From: Colletotrichum lupini | Taxonomy: Eukaryota > Ascomycota > Sordariomycetes > Glomerellales > Glomerellaceae | Reading direction: 5' to 3' | DNA length: 64,000 nt | NCBI RefSeq assembly: GCF_023278565.1 | Contig: NC_064679.1 | Span: 1,984,001-2,048,000, forward strand | Shown here: one piece after another, positions 1-10,013 of the stretch | Numbering within the stretch: position 1 is the first letter of the stretch | Layout: each line of letters opens with the position of its first letter | Made by a program: the position numbers and the translations under genes | The notes under the pieces: generated by a model | What the model was told of the DNA's origin: nothing | What the model saw: the letters and a program-made list of their open reading frames with translations, nothing else | The model's database searches: none

Positions 1-2078
1 ACAAGAGCGCTTCGTATCTGACAGTCAATGGCGCTCGCCGAATCACTGGCCATCGTATTCACAGCCATGAGGCGCAAGGAACTCCGGCAAAGTCGCCATC
101 CAGTTGTGTCTGCTTTTCCACCGACTACGCAACGGACTTCGCTCTGGCCGACGGCATTCCCAGTCAAACGGATGGATGTGGCATCCGTCACCATGCCCAT
201 TGGCTTTCACACGAGAGTCACGAGAATACAAGTTGCTTCTTCTTCCATGCAACGCGGTATCTCGTTTTGACTCACAAGGCTACGGCTCGGCCGACGCTGC
301 TTGAGTGAGGGTGGTTGTTCCGAACTTGGTGACGAGATGGATGCGTCGTTCTGCGTTCAGCAAACCGTAATAGAGACCTTGCATGTTCTTGTGCACCATC
401 ACACCGGAGGACCCCAAACGACGATTGGTGTGGGAATCCCGAATCCTGGATTACCAAGATCCCCAGGTTCTCCCAGACGTGCAGCCTGCATATGCAGCAT
501 GCACACGGCCAAGGTACTCTGTACAGATAGTTAAGTCCCGAGCACAAAGCCTTGCTCTCGTGAGCATCTCCGGCTATTAGGAATCCTGTCTCGGTGACAT
601 GGCAGCACTCCCCAGGGGCACATTATCCAGATGCATCAGCAAATTTGGTCACGTCTCGCAGGTGCCTCATTTCTGCCTGCCTACGGATGCTTTCCTGCAG
701 GTGGCACCATCACCAAGTCATCCGCTGATTTCTATCCAGGCAATGCAAGCCAAACATTTACCCACCTCTGATGCAGAGGCTATCCGGAGGCCTGAAAGAG
801 CCGTAGCGCCTCAGCTCGGTGTTGACAACAACCTATCACGATTCTAGTCGGTAATCAATATCGAAAGCCACAGCACAGGGGGCAGAGCGGCTCGGATCCC
901 CGGTGCTCGCTGAGCGCACGACCCACTGCCCCCTGTTGATATGCAAGGCACTGCCTGTCACTCCCCATCGACGGAATACCTACCTCAAGCCTCAAGGTCC
1001 TCAACTGATCAGGAATGCACCTCAGATCGCCAACCAGCCAGTGTTACCGTTGGCAACTTTGTTTGACTGGTTCCAGACCGCTAGCACCGCTTGTCAGGCT
1101 AAGGTGAACTATGTAAAATGAGTCTATGAATGGTAAATTACTGCGCACTTCCCACCATCAGCCAATCGTCTCCATGATGCTTACACACGGTACGTACCGC
1201 GCTGTTGGAGCTCACCATTCCGTAGTGCTTCGGAGCTTGAGCCTGGCGTCCGGATAGCTTCCGCCATCCCGCTGACAGCACGTCCCGGCCCCCAAATATC
1301 AACCTTCGCCAGAACAACCGTCCGCGTTGCAAAAACGTTGTGGCTGGCACTGGCAACCAACTTGTCGGGCGGTTTCTCGACGCCATGCTTTTTGCAGTCG
1401 TTGGACGGTAGACCTGGCCTGGCCACCCATCTCTCGACCGTCCATCCCGGGTATTGGATCTGAGCTGTCTCACCGCTTGTGATCTCTTGGTGGTATGAAC
1501 AGCAATATCTCGCATTACCCCTGGCAGGATTGCATGGGCATCCTGCTGCACCTTTGCTTACTAGCGCCCCATCTCCAGCGCCATGTTGGGGTTTGATGAG
1601 CCCAATCTGGATTCTCCTAAACTGGGCATTCAATTTTCTGCGTCAATGTAGCTAGCCACCGAGACCTAGTTGCCGAGGCAGAAATTCAACGTTGTTTGAC
1701 ATTTGCAGGCCAACACCACATTTCCAGATAGACACATTCGCAACCCATACTTGACCGGAAGATGGATATTGCTCTCTTAAGTTCATTTCGCCGACAATCG
1801 CAAACTTCCTTCCTACTCATCAATCCTAATGAGTACCGACCGTCGAACGTTCAGCGACTGCCACAGCTTCCTAGAAGCCTATCCTAGGCTCCGTTATTCA
1901 ACTCCTGGCCGACAATGCTGGTCCCCAGTGGGGCACACAAACATTGACGAAAAAGCAGGCCGAGAGCCGATGGGCAAAAAAGAATTTGATGTCAATCGCT
2001 GACGGGAATTGAGCCCGACGTGGCTGGAATGTGTTAGCTGCGAAGCTCATGCCTCGATGAGAGCTTGCAAGCACTTAC
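1..2078. other. No supported gene
   Basis: Open frames here are short, overlap on both strands and show no recognisable domain, signal peptide or consistent splice signals. The only structure I can point to is a perfect 11-bp inverted repeat (ACAGGGGGCAG at 875-885 and its complement at 926-936, 40-nt spacer). The stretch looks like intergenic DNA or decayed sequence. Confidence 0.5.
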
Positions 2079-2139
2079 GGGTCGAACCCACAACCTTGAG
2101 ATTAAGAGTCTCACGCTCTACCGATTGAGCTAGCCGGGC
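2079..2139 (-). pseudogene. 3'-truncated tRNA-Lys (anticodon CTT)
   Basis: On the minus strand the sequence starts GCCCGGCTAGCTCAATCGG and has a good D arm, a perfect anticodon arm (TGAGA stem, loop CTCTTAA, TCTCA) with anticodon CTT, and an intact B box GGTTCGACCC. After GACCC the sequence becomes GTAAGTGCTTG, so neither the 3' side of the T stem nor the acceptor strand that should pair with GCCCGGC is present. Both internal Pol III promoter boxes survive, but the product could not fold at its 3' end. It is a truncated tRNA gene, either a breakpoint relic or a retrotransposition fragment. Confidence 0.75.
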
Positions 2140-2870
2140 GAACGGCTTCATGGTTGATGGACGAGGCGAAGACCGGGACTCGTCTTGTTGCGACGTGGTG
2201 GATTTGTCGTCCCCGACCCATCTTCGCGACAGCGATGATCGATGGGGGACCACTGATCAGTGATGGCGTCCTTCCGTCGGAAACGATGTGCGGGAACCTG
2301 TGCGCAGGATCCATCCGCAGTTAACTCACTTCCTTTTCCTAGGGCTGAGGGTGTGGGCTAGGTGAGCTAGGTAAGCCAGATGTTTGAGACACCACATGCC
2401 AGCGTCGCACAGAGTGATGTGTGGCTGGATGTTTGATGACTGGCGTGGGAGAAATTCTACGAGGATCGTGTGATTTGAGTTTAGAAACCCGATAGCTCCT
2501 TGGGGATCTTGTGGTCGCTGCGGGAACGTGGCATCAGGGGCTGCCCTTTGCTTGGTCTAGCTTTGCAGCGTTTTGCTTTCGCAAGCCGTTTTCCAAGGGG
2601 GTTGGAAGAATTGTGTCTTGGTGTTCTTGATGGCACGGCAAGAGAAGCCAAGCGGAAGGCCGAGGCTGGGCTGGGCTGTGCCAGGTGGGACTGCAGACCG
2701 ATTCAAAAGCATCACCATCTGGGCGGTACCGCAAAGCGAGGCTCGCCGAGATATAAGGACTACAGTCCCTTAGAGATAGGGGCGTCTAGTGGCATCACCT
2801 TTCTCCGGATCTTACTCCGCTGATTGCAAGAAAGGACGAAGAGCACAGAAACACGACTAGGCAGAACAAC
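2140..2870. other. No supported gene; possible promoter-like stretch near 2750
   Basis: There are no convincing coding exons. A TATA-like ATATAAGG near 2750 lies about 120 bp upstream of the ATG at 2871. Otherwise nothing recognisable. Confidence 0.4.
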
Positions 2871-2893
2871 ATGGCACCACGCGCTGCGGAGAA
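2871..2893 (+). pseudogene. Orphan first-exon-like stretch, histone H2B-like N-terminus
   Basis: ATG followed by codons for MAPRAAE and then an exact GTAAGT donor at 2894 resembles the very short first exon of fungal histone H2B genes, whose N-termini look like M-A/P-P-K-A-A-E/D-K. A TATA-like element lies about 120 bp upstream. No downstream exon or other histone sequence follows, so this is at best a duplicated promoter/first-exon fragment. The match is only seven residues and may be chance. Confidence 0.2.
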
Positions 2894-3104
2894 GTAAGTG
2901 TGCCCAGGTAACGTCTTCTTGATGAAAGCCTTTAAAGCCATCTATCTATTGTGAAGAGTCCTGGTTTTTCTTCCCTTGAAAATGAAAACGAAAACAAACG
3001 TGGGGTATGTTGGGTCCTGGTACCATTTCCTTTGTCCTTCCTGCCCAAACGCGATATGCTGTCCGAGTCGTAAGAGACGTGAATTGTCGAGGGTCATGTG
3101 AAAC

Positions 3105-3790
3105 CGAGAGCCCATAGCATAACTTTTCCTCCTCGGGCTTTCCGTGTCGAAGTGATGAAGTCGAAAGAGTGGGGAAACCAGACACGAGATGTCGACGAGT
3201 GTATGTGAAGTCGTACTAGCGGTGCCGTGTTTAGGGGTATAATGAGGGTATGATCGTTCTTATCAGTCGTTTGCCAGACGTCCGTTATGATGTGACCGAT
3301 TCCCATTCCCAAAGTTCCACTCAAGCCTCCTTCCTGTAACGAAATCCCATGAACCATCTGAAAAAGCTGAGTACGTGGAGAAAGTCCAAAATGCAAACGA
3401 AAAGAAGACGGACGTGAAAGGTCGAATGGTGAGTGACGTCCTGATAGCGGTGCCGTATGTAGAGGTATGGCGATGGTGTGATCTTTCCCGTCAGTCGTTT
3501 GCCAGACGTCTGTTGTGATATGACCAGTTCCCGAACTCCAAAGTTCCAGTTAAGCCTTCCCGAACCGAGTATCCCATGAATCAAAAGAAAAAGCCGAAAA
3601 GTCCTGAATGCAAACGAAGAGAAGATGAACGTGAAAGGTTGACGGGTGTAGGGAAACCGGATACGTGCTGCCGTAGGTAACGGAGCATGGTCTCTCTCCA
3701 TCAGTCGTCATAGTCCCGTCCGTTGTGGTGCGATCAATCCCAATAAATCAACCAGCCTCCGGAAAACCACTGTCGTAACCATGCGAAGAG
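3105..3790. repeat. Decayed tandem repeat, about three units of 218-228 bp
   Basis: The block tag GGTGCCGT recurs near 3221 and 3449, with a degenerate third copy (GCTGCCGT) near 3668. Between the tags the same ordered words return: CAGTCGT, TTTGCCAGACGT (units 1 and 2), AAAGTTCCA (units 1 and 2), TCCCATGAA, AATGCAAACGAA and GACG/AACGTGAAAGGT. Offsets are about 228 bp between units 1 and 2 and 218 bp between units 2 and 3. Units differ mostly by transitions and small indels. No open frame persists through the units. It looks like an ageing tandem duplication. Confidence 0.7.
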
Positions 3791-3974
3791 TCCCATCGCA
3801 GACCACAGGAAGACCGAAATTGGCAAAACCTTGTCCTCGAAAGCAGACCACAGTCAGAATCATCAATGGCTTCGCGTCGCGGTATCAGTCAGATAAGGTA
3901 TGTACCAAACCACCGAGAAACCAGCAATCCCCCCTCTGTGAAAGAAAGCTATGGTTCGCGACTCGTGACTGGAT

Positions 3975-4614
3975 CTACCGGGGTGGCTCATAGACGCCAA
4001 TGTCGGCAGGGAAGCCTGTGAACACGCTGTACGTGTTGTGATGAGCCAAGGCGATCCGAAGATGCTCTTGGTAGGTAATCGGTCCGAAAACGGGACGAGA
4101 ACCGGGTGAGGGCGAGCGGCGCGGGTATGGGATGAGGGGTCCTGCTCCGGAGTTGCGGGCGCGGTCGATCTCCTCTTCGGTGAGGGGGACAGGGGAGGGC
4201 AGACGGGTGCCGTAGGGCAGCTGGCGGAGGCGGCCGGCGGGGTCCTGGACATATATGTGTTAGTATACCCTTTGCCAAGGAGAGGCTGGCGAGAAGGGGG
4301 GTACAAATACTCACGATCCAAGAGGGATCGGTGCCGATTCCTCGGCGCGACCGAGTCGCCTGGGCGCTCATCTCTGCCGCGGAGAATCCTCCGGGGTGGG
4401 AGACAGTCCAGCGGCGAGGGCCTTCCTAGGGCTCTCGGCCAGCCAGACTGTCTCCCCAAGGCTCGTCGTCAGAGCCCTGGCTCCCACCTGAGGCGCGACG
4501 GGCCGCTTCTGCGCGCTTGAAAGCCGCGCTGCGGTCCGTCGCGGCCCCAGGTATATCGATGGGGGCCGTCTTGGTGGTGGTGGTGGTGGTGGGATTCTTG
4601 GAGGAGGAGGCCAT
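3975..4614 (-). CDS. Unrecognised protein with in-frame amber codon or 114-bp intron
   Basis: The final exon is 3975-4244 (90 codons with stop, ending GVYEPPR). The preceding intron 4245-4314 has donor GTGAGT, branch ACTAAC and acceptor CAG, and joins in phase 0 to an exon whose frame runs back to an ATG at 4614. In that 300-nt upstream stretch the frame is open except for one TAG at 4426-4428. Sequence on both sides of the TAG looks coding, and CAG to TAG is a CpA-to-TpA change. Alternatively a 114-bp intron (4374-4487, donor GTGGGA, acceptor CAG) removes the stop without changing frame. The N-terminus is Ser/Thr/Lys-rich with a Thr run; the C-terminal half contains LTEEEIDRAR and proline-rich stretches. 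No family recognised. No signal peptide or membrane segment. Confidence 0.6.
4426..4428 (-). other. Candidate C-to-T premature stop (TAG)
   Basis: This TAG is the only interruption of the frame shared by the two halves of the 3975-4614 gene. It could be neutralised by splicing, so it is a candidate mutation, not a proven one. Confidence 0.45.
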
Positions 4615-5202
4615 CTTTATAGTTATAGTTGTCTAGAGTAGAGTAAAATAAGTGGTCAGTATTTCCCTTCTTCGGTTCGTTCGCTCGTATTCGTGGACGA
4701 ATGTGATATAAGTGTGAAGAACTTACTGGTAGTAGAAGAAGTGATGGTGGAGGTGGAGAAGGAAAGAAAAGAGAGAGAAAAAGAAGAAGGAGAGAAAGAG
4801 AAATGAAGGATCTCACCAAGGGAGGTAGAAAGGATATTCCAGACGTGGGGCCCTTGCGATAGCCTCATTAGGGCCTTGAACAAGAGCAGATCGCCTTTGC
4901 CCTACTGCGGCTTGACATAGGGCAGAGTGAAGATGCGGCTGAGGCGGGTGTGTGGTCTTGGTTGGCATCACATCGCCACAGCGATGTGAAGACTGTTGTG
5001 CTGTCAGAGGCGGGAGCAAGGCACTCGGGCTAACGAACAGTAGAAGAGCTTTGAACTGTGTTGAAAGACAAGACGGGAAAAGACGACTTTGGAAAGGTGA
5101 GAGAGGTGGTGTTGGGAATAGCTTCAATTGCAGAGTTTCTGCCTCTGGCCCTAATAATGCTAGTGGTATCTTCATAATACAGAGTCATATCGATACCAGA
5201 CT
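4615..5202. other. Intergenic, purine-rich leader and 3' flank
   Basis: Between two minus-strand genes. The part next to 4614 is strongly GA-rich on the plus strand (polypyrimidine on the minus strand), as is common in fungal promoters and leaders. No gene supported. Confidence 0.45.
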
Positions 5203-6663
5203 TCAGAGAATGTTCTTGGTCTCCTCCACCTTCAAGCGCTTGTGCTCCTGAAACTTCCGCTCATGCTCAGCCACAGCAGCCTTCCCGACCTCCTCGTGAT
5301 GCTTGAGGATGAAGTTCTCGGGCTGGTCCTTAATCATCTGACCCATGCCGTCCCTGAATTCCTCGTTCTCCTCTGGCTTGACGCCATATGACATGTCACC
5401 GTCAACGATGACCTTCTTAAACGCCTTGTTCAGCAAGCCGCGATACTGGCCGTCCTTAGCATCAGTCCCGGGGACCAATCTTTGGCAGACTTCCTTGATC
5501 TTTGCCCGAACCCTGTCCTCCCCGAGGCTTATGATGAGCCGCATGGATTGACGCGACATCATGGGCTGAAAGTTGCCCCAAATCGCAAAAGCTTGTTGGT
5601 GAACGTCCCAATAGTATAGATCGGGTCGTCCCGCGTACCGTCCCTCTGCTCGGCAGCGTGGGAGGAACTCCTCAAAATACTGGCGGAAGGCGGGCCGTTT
5701 TATCAAGCGCTGTTTGTTCTTACTCTTGAGCTTCTTCGTCGCGGGCTCTCCCGCGGTGCCAGTGTCTGTCTTGTTGTTATCCTTGCCGTCTGACTCCTTG
5801 GCCTCCATGATCATTTCCGGGTTCGTTGGGTCGGGGTTGTTGTGCCGGCCGTAATTGGTCTCGATGCAAAAGAACCGACAGGATGCAATGTACTCGTACA
5901 TCTCGTCTCGAGTCGCGAAGGGCTCCGAGAACCTTTCCACATTGAGGCCCAAAAATACGAGTACCTCGGCAGGGTCCCTCGAGACATGCACCTTGGGCCA
6001 CTTCTTGCTGTATCTCTCATATCTTTCAATATCGTTGTTTCGTAGTGACATGGAGTAGTCGTCCACAGTCAACCCGCGTGGTTGAAGAATCGTCTGCATG
6101 ATGCTCCAAAGATCGCCGTGGGCGTGCTTGAATAGAATCCATTGTAGTTGCTGAAGTGAACTGCAGATGGTTATGTCGACTTGGATAAACCGCTTCGGTT
6201 CATCTGCATCCATCTCCTTATCTGTCACCGGCCATGGGATGGCATAGTTGTCGCCCCCGGAATTGTAGATGGAGCGCTTGGCACCGAGGGCGGCAAAGAT
6301 GGCCTTGCGTGCCTCGTCTTTAGACATGATTGAATGGCCCGGTGTTCTTTCCTGTCCCTCGCCACAGTCGTTGGCCATCTCGAACCACGCTTCGTCATCT
6401 TCCCGTTCTTCTTGTCGTCTAGGAGTTGGCTTTGGTGCTCCCTTCTCACCGCAATTCCCAACGAAAGGTGCTCTCTCCCAGGCGACTAGGATGTCGATGT
6501 CTCCATAGTCTTGCTTCTCGGGTCCTTCGATAGGGCTAGCCACACAGAGGTACAGCTCCCGCAATGCATCGAAACATCCGGTCTTGGCTCGTTTGTACAC
6601 TGTGGCGGGCATTCGTGGGGTGTCTAGAGGATCATCCCCAGATGCGAAGGCAGAGCCTCCCAT
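5203..6663 (-). CDS. Nucleotidyltransferase-fold protein (pol beta superfamily-like), 486 aa
   Basis: A single uninterrupted frame of 486 codons. The pol beta-type nucleotidyltransferase pattern is visible: a Gly-Gly-Ser at residues 2-4, an Asp-x-Asp in YGDIDILVAW (Asp55 and Asp57), and a third carboxylate in QVDIT (Asp163). That is the G-S, D-h-D, h-D-h order of metal-binding residues in this fold. The middle has an acidic/basic linker rich in Lys/Asp/Asn (about 285-320); the C-terminus is charged and probably helical. Such proteins transfer nucleotides to RNA, protein or small molecules, but the substrate cannot be read from sequence. The Gly-Gly-Ser lies right at the chosen start, so an additional upstream exon is possible. 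Codon use is normal, with no RIP signature. Confidence 0.75.
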   Translation of the reverse strand: MGGSAFASGDDPLDTPRMPATVYKRAKTGCFDALRELYLCVASPIEGPEKQDYGDIDILVAWERAPFVGNCGEKGAPKPTPRRQEEREDDEAWFEMANDCGEGQERTPGHSIMSKDEARKAIFAALGAKRSIYNSGGDNYAIPWPVTDKEMDADEPKRFIQVDITICSSLQQLQWILFKHAHGDLWSIMQTILQPRGLTVDDYSMSLRNNDIERYERYSKKWPKVHVSRDPAEVLVFLGLNVERFSEPFATRDEMYEYIASCRFFCIETNYGRHNNPDPTNPEMIMEAKESDGKDNNKTDTGTAGEPATKKLKSKNKQRLIKRPAFRQYFEEFLPRCRAEGRYAGRPDLYYWDVHQQAFAIWGNFQPMMSRQSMRLIISLGEDRVRAKIKEVCQRLVPGTDAKDGQYRGLLNKAFKKVIVDGDMSYGVKPEENEEFRDGMGQMIKDQPENFILKHHEEVGKAAVAEHERKFQEHKRLKVEETKNIL

Positions 6664-8312
6664 TGCGATAATGGCGGGCCAGATGGCCAGAGAAAGTTTG
6701 ATCTAGTCTGCACTACTTAGCCTCCATTCATGGCGAAAGGCGCGATACTCACACCTTGGCTAGCGTCGCTGTTTGTAGGTGAACTTTGGGCAATGAGCGC
6801 GAGAAGTAGTATCAGAAAACAACCACAACAGGATGGCTAAGGTGTTGGAATCCTTGAACGATACTCCATAAGAAGCTCGAACAGAGTTGCGTTGATATAA
6901 CTTGGGGATGCCAATGCTTTAGACAGCGAGCAACTCGGGCGACTGGAAATGACGGTGCTTGGACTTGGATGACTCAATCGGAGGCGGCTGACTCAACAGC
7001 TAGTCCACAGAGCTACCTGGCTTCCAAAGGGTCAACGCGGAAGTAGTCCCAAGAAGGAGAGGTAGTCTGCTACTGGGCGGTCGCGGCTTCATAAGTTGAG
7101 TGACATGCAGAGATAGCCCCGCTTCGTGATTGTTCTTCCATTTCATCGAGGCAAGCACTGGGAAGGATGTGGAGGGGTCGTGCTCCCCTCACTGTGTGAA
7201 GTGGCGATGGTCGAGATGTACACACTGTGAAATCGGATCCCTTCGGGTACGTACCCCGAGCAACGTTGTGATTCCTGCCTGCTCTCGTAGAACAAGTCAA
7301 AGAAAAGAAAGAAGCATAGGGAAAGACCCTTAGGAGCGCAATGAAGAACTAGCGCTGTCTGCCGAGTTCCATAACTGCTTCGGAGGGTGGTTCCTTGTAT
7401 CTCATTCAAAATTCTGGCGGGCGGACAGTGCACTTTCGGACCCTCAACAAGCAAAGCAGTCGTCTTTTAGTCTACTCAACAGACAATGATCTGACCTAAT
7501 GAATTGGCAGAGCTACACATATTGGGCCATTTGATTCCTGGAAGAATCCCGATGCAGTCTGCCATGTTACGTCTGCTAAGTTGAATATTGGGCGATTTTC
7601 TACATCTCCAGCTCGTAAGACCCTGAGTGTTTTACGAGAAGCAGCAACCCAGGCAGCAGGCAGCAAGCGGCTTATTGAAGCTATGCTCCTTCTCTCAGAA
7701 GTGTTGCAGTGTTTTCTTTTGTCTCAAGGATCGCCAGTGATTCAATAGTGACCAGTCCGTCGCATTCTTCTTTTCACCCAGGACTACACAAAGGCGGTTC
7801 CTAAGAGTGTCCGGAGCCTACCGGAGATCACTTCGGCGACAAGTGGGGCCAACCCGGAAGGCTACGGCATGGTGTCCAACCACTTTCCATGGCTAATTAT
7901 GACTTCGCACCTCTCACGCCTTGTGCCTTAGATAGGGAAAAGATCAAAACAATTCACATATCCACGCCCTCAACGCTCTTTTTGGACCTCTTTCCCTTTG
8001 TAGGGCTTCTGACCTTGCCTACGTCGCTTGTAGTCTTTCAACATGGCATTGTAAGGCAGGTACTCACTCTTGTTTCGTCAACATCCACCTTCTTCTCTTT
8101 TCATCTCCCACAAACAACACCCTAGGGTAGAGGGAAATCCCACGAAACAATCCGTTTCAACACAATATTCCCTCTGCTTCCTCTTCTCAGCATCATCTAC
8201 TGTGGAGTCGGATCTCTACTGCCGATCCGCGCCGTGGTTGCCATCTCTCTACATACCCGAATTAGCTAGTTCACACCAAACTACAGTTCAGACGCTCGAA
8301 CTATCGCTCGCA
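6664..8312. promoter_or_regulatory. Divergent intergenic region and 5' leader of the BTB gene
   Basis: Separates the minus-strand nucleotidyltransferase-like gene from the plus-strand BTB gene. Short overlapping frames have no consistent splice signals or domains. The part from about 7890 to 8312 is pyrimidine-rich, with CTTCTCTTTT and CTCTGCTTCC-type tracts, typical of a fungal leader. No specific operator seen. Confidence 0.4.
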
Positions 8313-10013
8313 ATGGAGAAGGTCATCGACTACCGCATTACCTCGCGCGCGATGGTCGAGGATCACAACAAGAAAGCTGTTGCGGCTGGCGACAGCAAAA
8401 AGATCCTTGACATGTAAGTTGACCCAATCCTATGCCTGCGCGCTTTCTGACATACCTGTGATAGCTCCGAAGATGAGTTCGTCCACATCTACTGTGGAGA
8501 CATCATCTTCGTTGTCTTCCGCGAGGTCATCACCGCTGGATCCTTGTACTTCGATGCTTGTCTCCTCGGCTTCTTCAAGGAGTCCTACAACCAGGAGATC
8601 TTCTTCGATGACATTGATTCCGAGGCTCTCAAACTCTACCTTCAACTCACTCACGGCTGGTACTTTGAGATAAAGTCTTTCGGTAGCAAGGTCGTTCCCT
8701 TCTCTCTATTCGATGATCTCGTCAACGCCAATGACCCTGAGGCCTTCAAGCGAGCTCACCTGGAGATCCCCAAAATCAAGCTCAATACCATGGCTCAGGT
8801 CTGCATTCTCTGCGATCGTTTCCTTCACCGCTCGCTTCTCTGCATTGTCAGACACATGTTTATGACCTTGCTGGCCCGTACCAAGCAGAACTGGAACACC
8901 CTCAAGTACGAGGATTCCGACTGGAACATGAAGTACCACGTCGACTTCATGCTCGACTACATGGCTGCCTTCGACCTCTTCTCTACCGGTCACGATGATG
9001 AGCACCTCATCAGAGATGCTATCTCGGAGAGCTTCTACTGGTTCACCAGACACACCCCATCCCTCGTCCAGCATTTCTGGAACATAATGAGCCCCAAGTT
9101 CATTGCAGAGTGGAATGTCTCTCGCCACATTGTCTGGGATCCGGAGTCGGAGATCATCATCGGTCGCGAGTGGGTCAGATTTGACCACGCCAAGAAGCTT
9201 TTCATCACCGATCAGCTCGTCTTCGAGAACTCAACCAAGCAACAGAAGGACATCAGAAACGGCCGCGTCGACAACATGTGCTCGATTGCTGACCGCATCA
9301 AGCTGTTCCCTTTCGTTGAGGAGCATGAAGACAACCGCACCCGCCTCGCCCGTCTCCGCGCTATCGTCGAGCAGGTTCAGCACAAGAACACCACTCAGTA
9401 CCGCACCTTCATCCCAGGCGCCAAGATTCACCCGGTCACTGGTCAGAACGACCTCGGACAGCGTGCTACTTCTAAGAAGCAGGGCAAGAACAAGGCCAAT
9501 CATGCTGGAAGTGGCTTGGGCGGAGGAGGCCGTGATCGCGATAACATGGTTAAGATTCAACGCAATCATAAGGCTGGCAACCGTCAGCCGAAGCGTGTCC
9601 AGGCCCAGCGCGGTGACGATGTCGCTGATGCTACCCGCGAGAATACTCACAGCCATGCCGGTGGTGTTGGTCGAGCTCAGGGCGGCGGACGTGGTCAGAC
9701 TAATGGCCGCGGTCGTGGTGGCGGTCGTGGTGGCGGTCGTGGTGGCGGTCGTGGTAGCGGTCGAGACAACGGCGGTGCTCAGGGTCACGCTCAGAACCAC
9801 ATTCAGGACCGTGATCAGGTTCACCTTGAAGGTCAGGCCCAGGGCCGTGGCGGTGGTCGTGGCAAGAACCGCGGTCATGTTCATGCTCATGATCATGCTC
9901 AAGATACTGCTCAGGACCCTGCTCAGCGTCACGCTCAAGGTCGTGGCGGCGGGCGTACCAAGACTCATGGCCGTAAAGAACGTCGCGCCCACAAGACTCA
10001 GGATAACTCTTGA
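8313..10013 (+). CDS. BTB/POZ-like protein with RGG and His-Ala-Gln-rich tail, 549 aa
   Basis: Exon 1 is 8313-8413. The 51-bp intron 8414-8464 has donor GTAAGT, branch CTGAC and acceptor TAG. Exon 2 is 8465-10013. Splicing joins phase 2 to give ...KKILD-I-SEDEF. Residues about 35-110 follow the fungal BTB pattern: an Asp/Glu-rich turn, VHIYCGD, then VFREVITAGSLYF, then a late EIFFDDIDSEAL helix region. BTB domains mediate dimerisation and cullin-3 adaptor binding. From about residue 365 the protein is low complexity and basic, with Gly-Arg repeats at about 448-475 (the RGG-box type that binds RNA) and alternating His-Ala-Gln-Asp repeats near the C-terminus. Many fungal BTB proteins lack such a tail. 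High GC at third positions on this strand produces long shadow frames opposite and beside it. Confidence 0.85.
9706..9770 (+). repeat. Coding trinucleotide/12-mer repeat encoding GRGG
   Basis: Tandem copies of GGTGGCGGTCGT encode a Gly-Arg run inside the BTB gene. Length polymorphism by slippage is plausible, in steps of 12 bp that keep frame. Confidence 0.8.

Noticed and set aside
1181..1633. 150-codon minus-strand frame
   Set aside because: Overlaps another frame on the same strand, no domain, atypical composition, no splice partners.
4469..4883. Hydrophobic leader-like frames (Leu/Ser/Phe runs) on the minus strand
   Set aside because: Produced by the polypyrimidine tract upstream of the 3975-4614 gene; in the wrong frame for that gene.
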